In this document: positions 25,848-34,301 of the stretch, piece after piece
Layout of the letters: every line of letters starts with the position of its first letter
Position numbering within the stretch: position 1 is the first letter of the stretch
From: an uncultured Gammaproteobacteria bacterium
GTDB taxonomy: Bacteria > Pseudomonadota > Gammaproteobacteria > Pseudomonadales > Azotimanducaceae
Length of the DNA stretch: 40,585 bases
NCBI GenBank assembly: GCA_913050035.1
Contig: CAJXAC010000016.1
Span: 1-40,585, forward strand
Direction of reading: 5' to 3'
The notes under the pieces: model-generated
Databases searched by the model: none
Told to the model about the DNA's origin: nothing
The model's input: the letters and a program-made list of their open reading frames with translations, nothing else
Program-made: the position numbers and the translations under genes

Positions 25848-26705
25848 ATGTATGCGCAATTCCCGTGGCACGATGCTACCGTTACGCAAATGGTCGGTCT
25901 GGCAAATTCCACACGTCTGCCGTCAGCAATAGCGCTGAGTTGTGATGAGGGGTGGGGTGGAGAATCTTTATTGGCTCGATGTGCAGCTGAATTGGTTGGC
26001 ATTACTAGTGATTTGCCACCTCATGAGGTTGCTCACCCGGATTTCTGCTGGGTGCGCCCAGATGGTGCGGTGATCAAAATAGAAGCCATCAGGAGGCTCA
26101 CTCAATTTGCAGTGCAGACACCTCAGATCAGCGTGCGCAAAGTGGCCTGCATAGTGGATGCGCATCTGATGAATAAGAATTCCGCTAACGCATTACTCAA
26201 AATGTTAGAAGAACCGCCACTAAATACCCACATCATGCTCTCCACGCCCTATTGGGGCCGGCTGATGGCGACAGTTCGAAGTCGCTGTCAGCGCTTTGTA
26301 ATGGACAAAGATATTGCTCTTGCAACGCGCTGGTTGGCGGATCAAGGTATGGAGTTTAGCGAAACTGATTTAGCAGAAGCGGGCGGTGCGCCATTGGCGC
26401 TGAGTGCAGCTCAAGATTTTAATCTTCGTGGTTGGTTGCTGGAGTTAGAGCATGCAGCTGACCCAGCCGACGGTGTGGCGGCGCTCATAAAGGCCGATGT
26501 TGTCGATGTATTAGCTCGCTGGGTGCGCTTATTGTTAGTGCAGCAAAAGCACTCGACAGACAAACAGACCCTGGCCTTTATAAGCGAAATTAATCAGGTG
26601 AGGATAGCGTTGCAGTCCTCAAACTCTGTGAATGTGCAATTGCTGCTTGAGAAGTTGCTCGCTCAGTGGTTTGCCCTGTCGAGCTATAAGCAAAAAATAA
26701 GTTAA
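25848..26705 (+). CDS. holB: DNA polymerase III delta-prime subunit
   Basis: 285 residues (E. coli 334). Part of the clamp loader that places the beta clamp on DNA. The N-terminal LPSAIALSCDEGWGGESLL is the degenerate P-loop of delta-prime, followed by HPDFCWVRPDGAVIKIEAIRRL, NKNSANALLKMLEEPP and the SRC motif in VRSRCQRF. The loop between the P-loop and HPDF normally holds four zinc-binding cysteines; here it is short (CAAELVGITSDLPPHEVA) and has no CxxC, so the zinc module is missing. The position between tmk and tatD supports the assignment. The pilZ gene usual in Pseudomonas between holB and tatD is absent. Confidence 0.9.
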   Translation: MYAQFPWHDATVTQMVGLANSTRLPSAIALSCDEGWGGESLLARCAAELVGITSDLPPHEVAHPDFCWVRPDGAVIKIEAIRRLTQFAVQTPQISVRKVACIVDAHLMNKNSANALLKMLEEPPLNTHIMLSTPYWGRLMATVRSRCQRFVMDKDIALATRWLADQGMEFSETDLAEAGGAPLALSAAQDFNLRGWLLELEHAADPADGVAALIKADVVDVLARWVRLLLVQQKHSTDKQTLAFISEINQVRIALQSSNSVNVQLLLEKLLAQWFALSSYKQKIS

Positions 26706-26726
26706 ATCCTCCCTGAACCTAGTTTT

Positions 26727-27470
26727 ATGTTTATTGATTCTCACTGTCACTTGAATTACCTGCAATCAGCCAATGCAGCCTTAGAGCGGGCTCGAAACTG
26801 TGGCGTATCGGGCATCTTGTGCATTGGTGTAGATGAGGCGGGCATAGATGATGTTTTGGCGATTGCGCAAGCCCATGATGATGTTTGGGCGAGTGTGGGT
26901 ATGCACCCGCAAAGCGTGCAGCAAGAATATGCATGGATCGAAGAAAAATTGTTGGCTCCTGGTGTGGTCGCCGTGGGCGAGACCGGATTGGATTACAAGA
27001 CAGCTCACACTGCTGAAGAGCAGCGCATACAGCTCCAAGCTTTTGAGCATCAAATGGGTTTGGCTGAACGGCATGATTTGCCCGTAGTGATTCATACGCG
27101 GGATGCCCAGAGTGATACGTTAAATATGCTGGAACACTTCCCAAAGGTAAGAGGCGTATTACACTGTTTTACCGAGTCTTGGGAGATGGCCGAGCGCGCC
27201 ATAGAGCTCGGTTACTTTATTTCCATCTCCGGTATCGTGACCTTCGCCAAGGCAGAAAACGTCAGAGCGGTTGCTGGGAAAGTGCCACTTGATCGATTGC
27301 TGATCGAAACGGATGCGCCCTGGTTAGCGCCAGTGCCCCATCGTGGTAGGGAGAATGAGCCTGCCTATGTGGCAGAGACGGCAGGCTTTCTGGCGCAGCT
27401 CAGGGGCTTGGATGTTGATGATTTGGCGCATACGACGAGCGCTAATTTTCGACGTTTGTTCCTCGCTTAA
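26727..27470 (+). CDS. tatD: TatD-family metal-dependent DNase/hydrolase (YcfH type)
   Basis: 247 residues of the TatD TIM barrel. Metal ligands: HCH in FIDSHCHLNYL, E in VGETGLDYK, H in VVIHTRDA, H in VLHCFTE, and D in IETDAPWLAP. E. coli relatives show 3'-5' exonuclease activity, but the physiological role of the YcfH branch is poorly known. The gene closes the conserved holB-tatD run. Its 3' end overlaps the convergent S9 peptidase gene by 29 bases. Confidence 0.93.
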   Translation: MFIDSHCHLNYLQSANAALERARNCGVSGILCIGVDEAGIDDVLAIAQAHDDVWASVGMHPQSVQQEYAWIEEKLLAPGVVAVGETGLDYKTAHTAEEQRIQLQAFEHQMGLAERHDLPVVIHTRDAQSDTLNMLEHFPKVRGVLHCFTESWEMAERAIELGYFISISGIVTFAKAENVRAVAGKVPLDRLLIETDAPWLAPVPHRGRENEPAYVAETAGFLAQLRGLDVDDLAHTTSANFRRLFLA

Positions 27471-29604
27471 GGTGACGCGCGAAAAAATTCAGAATCGTGG
27501 AAAATCGATGCGTGGAAACGTGAGCTTCTTGCATGGAATGTTTTGCGCCGGGGTAAGTCATTAATTCAAATTGTTTTCCAAGCTTTTGCAGTTCCGACAT
27601 GATCAATGTGCTGTGAGTGAATAGAACGTTGTCGTCAGCCATGCCATGCATAAGCAGTAGTGGGTTGGCTAGCTTGTCTAGATGAGCAATTACCCCACTT
27701 TGTTTATAGGCCTCAGGATTGTCTTGAGGTAAACCCATATAGCGCTCGGTGTAGTGGCTGTCGTAAAGCGCCCAGTCACTTACAGGGGCAACGGCGGCTC
27801 CGGCCTTAAAGATACCCGGGGCTTTACACAGCGACATCAGCGTCATGTAGCCACCGTAGCTGTGACCAAAAATACCGATGTTGTCGATGTCAGCCCACGG
27901 CACAGACTTAAGTAGTTCTATTCCCAGTAATTGATCTTCGACCTCCACACTGCCCATGGCTTGGTAAATTGGTGCTTCAAAGTCCCGTCCGCGATTGTTC
28001 GAGCCGCGGTTGTCTAATTCCAAGACGCCAAAACCGTAATGGGCGAATAACTGCAGTAGCAGTGGGCTCCATTCTTTGCGTACTTTTTGTGCGCCTGGGC
28101 CGCCGTAAACATAGACGATGACAGGATGCTTGCCCACTGGAGACAGCGGTGGCGTTAGTCGGAAATGCAAGTCTTGCTGGTCGCAGGTCACGACCGATCC
28201 AAATTCACAGGCAACGTGATTGGCTGCGAAGGGGTGGTAGGGGTGGCCACTGTTAATCTGCTCATCGAATAAGACTTGCGCCTCGGACTCAGAGCCGATT
28301 GTGTTCAGTTGCACCCGCAGAGGCATCTTGTCACTGGTAAAGCGATCCAGAAATAGCCCTTGGAGGGCGTTTAATGAAAAGTCATGCCATCCCGGCTCGC
28401 TGGTAATTTGCACAAACCCACCGCCATCCAGAGGGATAGCGAACAGGTGATTTTCGATTGGTGCATCTTGCCACCCGCAGGCGTAAATGTGCTCGCCATC
28501 AGCACCGATTAATTGGTTAATGTGGGTTGGGCCGGCAAGGTGCTTAGGGGCGCTCTGTTGGTTGATAAGTATGACTTGGCGCCGCCCGTTTGATTCGGTA
28601 GTAAAGCCATGACCGCCGTTGGGTAATTCAATAAAATCGTCAGTTAAGTTGATCCAGGTTGTCGAATGCTCAGCGTGAAAGGTATGCCACTGTGACTCTG
28701 TATAGCTTTTGTGCAGTATCACCAGAGTTTGCTGGAGCCGATCTTGGCACTGAATGTAGAGTCCGCTTGCGGTCGCATTCACCCGAGCCAGATAGGCCTG
28801 TTCTGGATTGTCCCGCCAAATTTCCTGCTGCTTGCCCGTTGCCAGATCGTGTTGCCAGAGCGATATCGTTGGATTGATAGCGCCTGCATAGGGGTAGCGT
28901 TGCGCAATCGTGCGGCTGCCGTTGGCGTCGACCTCTAAACGATTGCTTACTTCAACTTTGCTCTCGTCAACCTTGCTAAAAAATAGTAAGGACTCGTCAT
29001 TAGACCACCAATGACCTTTGAAACGGTGCATTTCCTCCGCCGCTAGGAAGTCTGCCGCGCCATTTGACAGAGTTGCCGATGCGTCATCTGTTGTGCGGTG
29101 TTCGGCTTTGTTGGGATCGCTGAGGTTTAGGTAGTAGAGATCGCCGTTTCGAACATAGCTTAGAAACTCGCCGTTTGGGCTTATGCTGAATGCTGCTTGC
29201 CGTTTATCGCGATTGGTTAAAAGGGTTGGCTCCGATTGTTCGATATCTGCCAGAAATGCCTGTCCGTCGATGCAGGCCACTACAGATGCTGTATTAGGCC
29301 GCCAGAAATACTCAGTGATGCCTTGCGTAAACTGTCTTCTGCGTTCGCGTTCCGCTCGCTCCGTTGGCGAAAGGGCGCTGATGTTCTCTTTCTCCTCATC
29401 AGCCAGTGTTGCCGCCGCTAGCAGGCAAAAACGCTGCTCCGACGTGCGATCGAAAATCCAAAGATCCAGAATGCTGGTGTTGGTATCGTTCGGTTGCAGA
29501 AAACTTACGTAATTTCCGCATGGGGATATCTTGAACTGAGAGGGCTGTGCAAGGCGTAACGCGGGTTCCGCAAATAGTCGCTCTGGTGTCAGCGTGTTTG
29601 CCAT
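27442..29604 (-). CDS. S9 prolyl oligopeptidase, dipeptidyl-peptidase IV type
   Basis: 720 residues. An N-terminal beta-propeller (about 1-450, DPP-IV N-terminal type, with a RYPYAGAINPTISLW segment and the double-Glu motif FLAAEEMHRF that fixes the substrate amino group) precedes the alpha/beta-hydrolase domain. The catalytic serine is S582 in GHSYGGYM, the aspartate is in HGMADDNVLF and the histidine in YPGAKHSM. The enzyme should remove X-Pro or X-Ala dipeptides from peptide N-termini. No signal peptide is visible, so it is probably cytoplasmic, unlike many bacterial DPP-IVs. The start overlaps the stop of the upstream pepQ-like gene by one base. Confidence 0.92.
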   Translation of the reverse strand: MANTLTPERLFAEPALRLAQPSQFKISPCGNYVSFLQPNDTNTSILDLWIFDRTSEQRFCLLAAATLADEEKENISALSPTERAERERRRQFTQGITEYFWRPNTASVVACIDGQAFLADIEQSEPTLLTNRDKRQAAFSISPNGEFLSYVRNGDLYYLNLSDPNKAEHRTTDDASATLSNGAADFLAAEEMHRFKGHWWSNDESLLFFSKVDESKVEVSNRLEVDANGSRTIAQRYPYAGAINPTISLWQHDLATGKQQEIWRDNPEQAYLARVNATASGLYIQCQDRLQQTLVILHKSYTESQWHTFHAEHSTTWINLTDDFIELPNGGHGFTTESNGRRQVILINQQSAPKHLAGPTHINQLIGADGEHIYACGWQDAPIENHLFAIPLDGGGFVQITSEPGWHDFSLNALQGLFLDRFTSDKMPLRVQLNTIGSESEAQVLFDEQINSGHPYHPFAANHVACEFGSVVTCDQQDLHFRLTPPLSPVGKHPVIVYVYGGPGAQKVRKEWSPLLLQLFAHYGFGVLELDNRGSNNRGRDFEAPIYQAMGSVEVEDQLLGIELLKSVPWADIDNIGIFGHSYGGYMTLMSLCKAPGIFKAGAAVAPVSDWALYDSHYTERYMGLPQDNPEAYKQSGVIAHLDKLANPLLLMHGMADDNVLFTHSTLIMSELQKLGKQFELMTYPGAKHSMQEAHVSTHRFSTILNFFARHLKRGTNVEN

Positions 29605-31013
29605 TATTTGTGACCTTCGGATTGGATCGCGGCAAACGCGTCCCTAGTGAGATTCTCTACGCCCGTAGTGAGTACCCGGACATTGTCTTCAATACGAATG
29701 CCGCCGTAGCACTTGAGTGATTCGATTAATGCCCAGTTAAAGCGACGATCCTCAGCTTGGTAGTTGCTCAGTAATGCTGGAATAAAGTACACCCCAGGTT
29801 CAACGGTTAGGACCATGTCTTGGGTGATAGGCCGAGTAAATCGCAAACTGGGATAATTCTCTGGCGGCGGCTGTAGGTCTCCGGTCGCGCTGATTTGCTG
29901 CCCCCCAACATCATGCACCTGAAGTCCAAGCAGATGTCCCAGACCATGGGGGCAGAAGGCTTCGGTCAAATGGCTTTCAAAGGCTTCCGTAGCTGAACAG
30001 CGCAAGATATTGGTATCTACTAAAATATGCGCGAGTTGTTGGTGCATGAGCTGTTGTAGCGCAACATAGTTCTGCTCCGGTGCGATTGCCGCGATCAATT
30101 TATCTTGGTGGGTCTGCATGCGTTCAAGCAATTCCAGAAAAACCGAATCTGTCTCGTTGGTAGTATTCGCATCTGTTTTTAGATAGGTTCGCGTGATGTC
30201 GCTTGCATAGCCACGAAACGCGCCGCCTGCGTCGATCAAGAGGCTGTGTTGGACAGCCGCACACTCGCGTTTTTGTAGTTGATAGTGCAGAAAAGCCGCG
30301 TTCTCGTTTTGCGCCACGATATTGCCATAGGGCAACTCGTTTTCGTTTTGCGCGCTGGCAGTCAAATAAGCCATATGCACATCAAATTCACTGCCACCGT
30401 CGGTAAAACATTGGGCGGCCGCGTTATGTCCTAGAGCACCCATTTGTGACGCATTACGCATGGCGGCCAGTTCGTACTCAGTTTTTTTTGCGCGCGCAAA
30501 GTGTGCCCGATGGATGAGCTGGGGCGGATTAGCTTGCCAGTTTGATTGCAACTGAGTCTGATCCGTCACTTCGCCGATGAATGCGATGCCCTTGGGGTCT
30601 GTTGCGCATTTATGGGCATGGTCAGCACAGTAAGTTTGTAGTGCGCCATGGGTTGGAAATACCTTGATGTCCAAATAGGTTGAGAGATGCTCGGGTGCTG
30701 CAGGTGTGGCGTGCCAATAATCTTCAGGCTGGTAGAACAGTAGACAAGGTTTTTGGCCAGGGGAGAGCAGTAGGCAACTATTGGCAACGGCATACTCAGG
30801 TGGGATCCATTGCAATAAGTGGGGGTTGGGTTGAAATCTAGGTCCTTGGTCATCCTCAAAATAAAACCGAGCTGCGCCAGCATGCAGTATGACCACATCA
30901 AGTTGGCATGCGGTCAGCGCCTGATCCCACCGATCTTGAATAATTTCATAATGCTCATTTAGTAGAGCCGGGGTGTCTATTTCAGTGTATGAATTCATGA
31001 AGTTGCGTTGCAT
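29604..31013 (-). CDS. pepQ: Xaa-Pro dipeptidase, PepQ type (M24)
   Basis: 469 residues (E. coli PepQ 443). An N-terminal creatinase-like domain is followed by the pita-bread metallopeptidase domain with the two-metal site: Asp in LLIDAGGAFRGYASDITRTYL, His in CPHGLGHLLGLQVHDVGG, Glu in LTVEPGVYFIPALL and Glu in GGIRIEDNV. The VHDVGG and EPGVYFIPALL segments identify the PepQ branch, which splits Xaa-Pro dipeptides and in some species organophosphates. The ATG at 31013 or at 30998 (MNSYTEID) may be the start; neither has a strong ribosome binding site. The stop overlaps the S9 gene start (TAATG), so the two form an operon. Confidence 0.92.
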   Translation of the reverse strand: MQRNFMNSYTEIDTPALLNEHYEIIQDRWDQALTACQLDVVILHAGAARFYFEDDQGPRFQPNPHLLQWIPPEYAVANSCLLLSPGQKPCLLFYQPEDYWHATPAAPEHLSTYLDIKVFPTHGALQTYCADHAHKCATDPKGIAFIGEVTDQTQLQSNWQANPPQLIHRAHFARAKKTEYELAAMRNASQMGALGHNAAAQCFTDGGSEFDVHMAYLTASAQNENELPYGNIVAQNENAAFLHYQLQKRECAAVQHSLLIDAGGAFRGYASDITRTYLKTDANTTNETDSVFLELLERMQTHQDKLIAAIAPEQNYVALQQLMHQQLAHILVDTNILRCSATEAFESHLTEAFCPHGLGHLLGLQVHDVGGQQISATGDLQPPPENYPSLRFTRPITQDMVLTVEPGVYFIPALLSNYQAEDRRFNWALIESLKCYGGIRIEDNVRVLTTGVENLTRDAFAAIQSEGHK

Positions 31014-31164
31014 CAGGTCAGCCTAGCTCTCAAGCGAAAGAGCGTTGATCATAGCAGCCAATAAAGGCCATCCGCAGCCGAAATGCCAAGATTGCCGTCG
31101 AGTGCTGCCCAAACTATCAGACCCATGTTAGATTCCACCGAACGGAGAAGATTTTGGAGAGAGA

Positions 31165-32040
31165 ATGACAGCTTTTGCATATGCTGCGCCGACTTCTGTA
31201 AGCGACGTATTAACCCTACTTGATGACCATTCGCGTAGCGGTGAACCTACACAGATTCTGGCTGGTGGCACCGATGTGATGGTGCAGATGCGCAGTGTTA
31301 ACCGTGAGCCTCGTACGATTATCGATATCAAACGCCTTGAAGAAACTAACCGCTTAGAAGTGGGTGCCGAGGACATATACATTGGCTCCGCTATCCCAAG
31401 CGCGCAAATGCAGGAGCATGCTGAATTAAAGGCACTCTACCCAGGGCTTTTGGAAGCTGCTGATTTAATCGGATCAACACAAGTTCAGGGTCGAGCCACA
31501 GTTTGTGGGAATTTGTGCAATGCATCACCTGCCGGGGATAGCATTCCGGCGCTAATTGCTGCCGGGGCAGTGTGTGATATTGCGACAGCAAGCGGATCTC
31601 GAGAACTCGCGGTAGAGGATTTTGTTACAGGGGTAGGCCAAAACGCCTTAGCCACCGGAGAGTTTCTGTTGGGGGTGAAGCTGCGACGTCCCCAAGCTTC
31701 CACTAAAGATGCATACCTGCGCTTTACGCCGCGTACGGAAATGGACATAGCAGTGGCTGGGGTTGGTGTATCTGTATCCCTCGATGGCGCTGAGTGTGTG
31801 GCTGCTAGGGTGGCGATAGGAGCCGTTGCCAAGACCGCCTTGCTGGTCGGAGAGGCTGCAGAGGCTTTGATTGGCACCGTATTGGACGAAGCTTCATTGC
31901 AGCAAGCTGGCGAAGCCTGCCAAGCGGCAGCACAACCCATATCAGATAAGCGGGGGTCTGCCGCTTATCGTCGTAAAGTAGTCGGTGTATTGTGCCGACG
32001 CGCGCTAGCAGTGGCGCGAGATCGAGCATTGGGGCAATAA
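31165..32040 (+). CDS. FAD-binding medium subunit of a xanthine/CO dehydrogenase-type enzyme
   Basis: 291 residues of the CoxM/CutM family. The FAD pyrophosphate is bound by ILAGGTDVMVQM and by VQGRATVCGNLCNASPAGDSIPALIA; the C-terminal CO-dehydrogenase flavoprotein domain (about 175-290) follows, with FTPRTEMDIAVAGVGVSV. It should pass electrons from the 2Fe-2S subunit encoded next to an acceptor. TTGGAGAGAGA precedes the ATG. It is divergent from pepQ over 151 bases. No molybdopterin (large) subunit gene is adjacent. The substrate cannot be told from these subunits. Confidence 0.9.
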   Translation: MTAFAYAAPTSVSDVLTLLDDHSRSGEPTQILAGGTDVMVQMRSVNREPRTIIDIKRLEETNRLEVGAEDIYIGSAIPSAQMQEHAELKALYPGLLEAADLIGSTQVQGRATVCGNLCNASPAGDSIPALIAAGAVCDIATASGSRELAVEDFVTGVGQNALATGEFLLGVKLRRPQASTKDAYLRFTPRTEMDIAVAGVGVSVSLDGAECVAARVAIGAVAKTALLVGEAAEALIGTVLDEASLQQAGEACQAAAQPISDKRGSAAYRRKVVGVLCRRALAVARDRALGQ

Positions 32041-32041
32041 C

Positions 32042-32521
32042 ATGACAAAACTACACGTAACAACGACCATTAATGGCGAGGCGCGCGAGTATCTGTGTGA
32101 GCCAAATCAATCGATGCTAGACGTACTGAGAGACGAGCTCGGTTTGACTGGAACCAAGGAGGGATGTGGTACTGGAGATTGCGGTGCCTGTTCAATCTTG
32201 GTAGGCGAGCGCCTAGTTTGCGCCTGTTTAATGCTTGGAGCCGAAGCACAGGATGCGCATATTGAAACTATTGAGGGTGTCGCGGGTGAATCTGGCCTGC
32301 ATATTTTGCAGAGTAAGTTTTTGGAGCATGCTGCGCTGCAGTGCGGTATCTGCACACCCGGATTCATTGTGGCAGCCAAAGCATTATTGGATAAGCATCC
32401 GAATCCAGACGAAACCACGATTCGTTATTGGCTTGCCGGTAACCTTTGCCGCTGTACTGGCTACGATAAAATTGTTAGGGCTGTGCAGGATGCAGCTGCT
32501 GAGATGTCTCATCCAGCTTAA
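32042..32521 (+). CDS. 2Fe-2S small subunit of a xanthine/CO dehydrogenase-type enzyme
   Basis: 159 residues of the CoxS family. The plant-type ferredoxin domain binds one cluster through C42, C47, C50 and C62 (CGTGDCGAC...CAC). The C-terminal helical domain binds the second through CGICTPGF and CRCTGYDKIV. It normally bridges the molybdenum cofactor of the large subunit and the FAD of the medium subunit. It starts two bases after the medium subunit stop. The large subunit, which usually follows, is replaced by a sugar-kinase gene. Confidence 0.95.
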   Translation: MTKLHVTTTINGEAREYLCEPNQSMLDVLRDELGLTGTKEGCGTGDCGACSILVGERLVCACLMLGAEAQDAHIETIEGVAGESGLHILQSKFLEHAALQCGICTPGFIVAAKALLDKHPNPDETTIRYWLAGNLCRCTGYDKIVRAVQDAAAEMSHPA

Positions 32522-32545
32522 ATGCCCCGGGGGTGGTCGTTACCG

Positions 32546-33493
32546 ATGTCGAGACTCATAAATTTCGGTTCGTTATGCATTGATTGGGTATATCAGGTAC
32601 CTAATTTGGTTGCTGCCGGTGAAACCATTAGCAGTTACAGCCGTGCAGTCCACCCTGGAGGCAAGGGTTTAAATCAATCCATAGCGGCCGCGTTAGCAGG
32701 TGCGGATGTAATGCACTTCGGTGCTGTCGGTGAGGATGGAGCTGCATTGCTCAAGGCGCTGGACGATGCGGGAGTAGATACACGGGGAATAGTGCAGCTT
32801 GAGGATGGCTCTGGACACGCACTCATTCAGGTGGATTCCAGCGGTCGCAATGCCATCGTGATCTATCCAGGTGCAAATCGCTCGGTGCCAAAACGCCAGT
32901 GGCAATTGATGTTTGATTCAATGCAAGCAGGTGATTGGTTGTTGTTGCAAAACGAAACCAATGATATCGCCGAAATATTGGCGTTCGGCAAACAGTACGG
33001 CACCAAAATGGCGATCAATCTTGCCCCCGCCGACGATCGTATTAGCGACTATCCGATCCAACATGCCGCCTTGCTCATTGTGAACGAAATTGAAGCAATG
33101 GCTCTGGCTGCAACGTCGACTGTGAAGTCTGCATTCGTCGAATTGCGTCAACGCTATCCAGACACTGACATTGTCCTAACTCTGGGCGGTGAGGGGCTGT
33201 GGTGTGCTTCTGCTAATCAATCGGAAGTTTTAATTTTAGATTCATACCAGGTCGCAGCAGTCGACGAAACTGCGGCGGGCGACGCGTTTATTGGGTATTT
33301 GATGGCGGCGTTGTTGGATGAGAAGACCATGCCTGAGGCGCTGATGCAGGCATGTGCTGCCGGTGCGTTAGCGGTAACTCAGGCAGGTGCAGCATCATCG
33401 CTGCCATCTTTAGAAATGGTCGAGGCTTTGCGTCTTGATGGTTCACCTGCAATGCGGCAGTTGGAACTAGACGACTTTAAACGTCAAATGTGA
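32546..33493 (+). CDS. Ribokinase-family (PfkB) sugar kinase
   Basis: About 315 residues. It has the PfkB signature HPGGKGLNQSIAAALAG and the catalytic loop DETAAGDAFIGYLMAALL, which has the AAGD form found in ribokinase, with the final Asp as base. The middle segment INLAPADDR and the NEIEA motif (cf. N-x-x-E) are also ribokinase-like. It probably phosphorylates ribose or a related sugar or nucleoside; the substrate is not determined. ATG 32546 (MSRLINFG) is preferred because a GGGGGTGG stretch precedes it and the fold starts there; ATG 32522 directly after the coxS-like stop is possible. The 3' end overlaps the convergent HAD gene by 17 bases. Confidence 0.87.
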   Translation: MSRLINFGSLCIDWVYQVPNLVAAGETISSYSRAVHPGGKGLNQSIAAALAGADVMHFGAVGEDGAALLKALDDAGVDTRGIVQLEDGSGHALIQVDSSGRNAIVIYPGANRSVPKRQWQLMFDSMQAGDWLLLQNETNDIAEILAFGKQYGTKMAINLAPADDRISDYPIQHAALLIVNEIEAMALAATSTVKSAFVELRQRYPDTDIVLTLGGEGLWCASANQSEVLILDSYQVAAVDETAAGDAFIGYLMAALLDEKTMPEALMQACAAGALAVTQAGAASSLPSLEMVEALRLDGSPAMRQLELDDFKRQM

Positions 33494-34142
33494 GACCAGT
33501 TATAGCAGCGAGTTCATCAATGGCTTGTTGTTCAGAGACTACTTTGATGGTGCGCATACCTAAAGCTCGGGCAGGCTTAAGGTTTATGCCTAGGTCGTCC
33601 AGAAATACAGCGTTCTCGGGACGAACCTTAATACGCTCGCAGGTGCTCGTATAGATTAGCGGGTCGGGTTTACGCACGCCCTCCTTACTGGATTCAACAA
33701 CCAGGTCAAATAACGCCATAACATCGGCAACGGCGCTCGCCTTGTTTTCGTCTCTGGTCATGCTTGGGCCGTGGCCTGCTTTTACGTTATTGGTGATGCA
33801 TGCAACTTTAAAATGTTCCTTGCAAAGTTTGAGTACGCTCACCATGCGTGGGCGCAGACTGCCGCTTAATACTGCCACGACATCCTTGCCATTAATTTTG
33901 TGCCCCAAAGCTGCGCTTTCTTCGGCGAATAGCACGTCAAATTCGTCCAAAGAAACGCTATTGGACTCGAATTTGGCCCAGGCATTTGTCGTAGGATTCT
34001 GTGCATTAACGCCTCTGATAAAATCTGCCGGAGCACCTAGTTTTGCCTCCAGTAAATTAAAGGCATCAAACGGGCTGCTGGTAAAAACACCGCCGAAATC
34101 CCAAAGAATAGCCTCGATCTTGTTGTTAATGGTTTGGGACAC
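33477..34142 (-). CDS. HAD-superfamily hydrolase, epoxide-hydrolase N-terminal-like
   Basis: 221 residues with a helical cap of the HAD-IA type. Motif I is ILWDFGGVFT, where the nucleophile Asp is kept but the second Asp of DxD is Gly; motif II is CITNN, motif III the Lys in RKPDPLIY, and motif IV FLDDLGINLKPARALGMRTIKV. This combination is typical of the ACAD10/soluble-epoxide-hydrolase N-terminal branch, whose substrates are mostly unknown. The start is GTG 34142 with AAGGAG close upstream. It is divergent from the dienelactone hydrolase gene. Confidence 0.85.
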   Translation of the reverse strand: MSQTINNKIEAILWDFGGVFTSSPFDAFNLLEAKLGAPADFIRGVNAQNPTTNAWAKFESNSVSLDEFDVLFAEESAALGHKINGKDVVAVLSGSLRPRMVSVLKLCKEHFKVACITNNVKAGHGPSMTRDENKASAVADVMALFDLVVESSKEGVRKPDPLIYTSTCERIKVRPENAVFLDDLGINLKPARALGMRTIKVVSEQQAIDELAAITGLTFDV

Positions 34143-34301
34143 AGCAACTCCTTGGATAAAAATAAAGCGACGATAATAGGCACAAATTTAATCCGAGCAA
34201 TAAGTGGTTTTGAGCGATCTTATGGAAAATTTCATTTGTATGGGGGATTGCACGCTTATATCTTCATTGCTGCGGTAACTAAAACCAAGGGAGAGTGAAA
34301 A

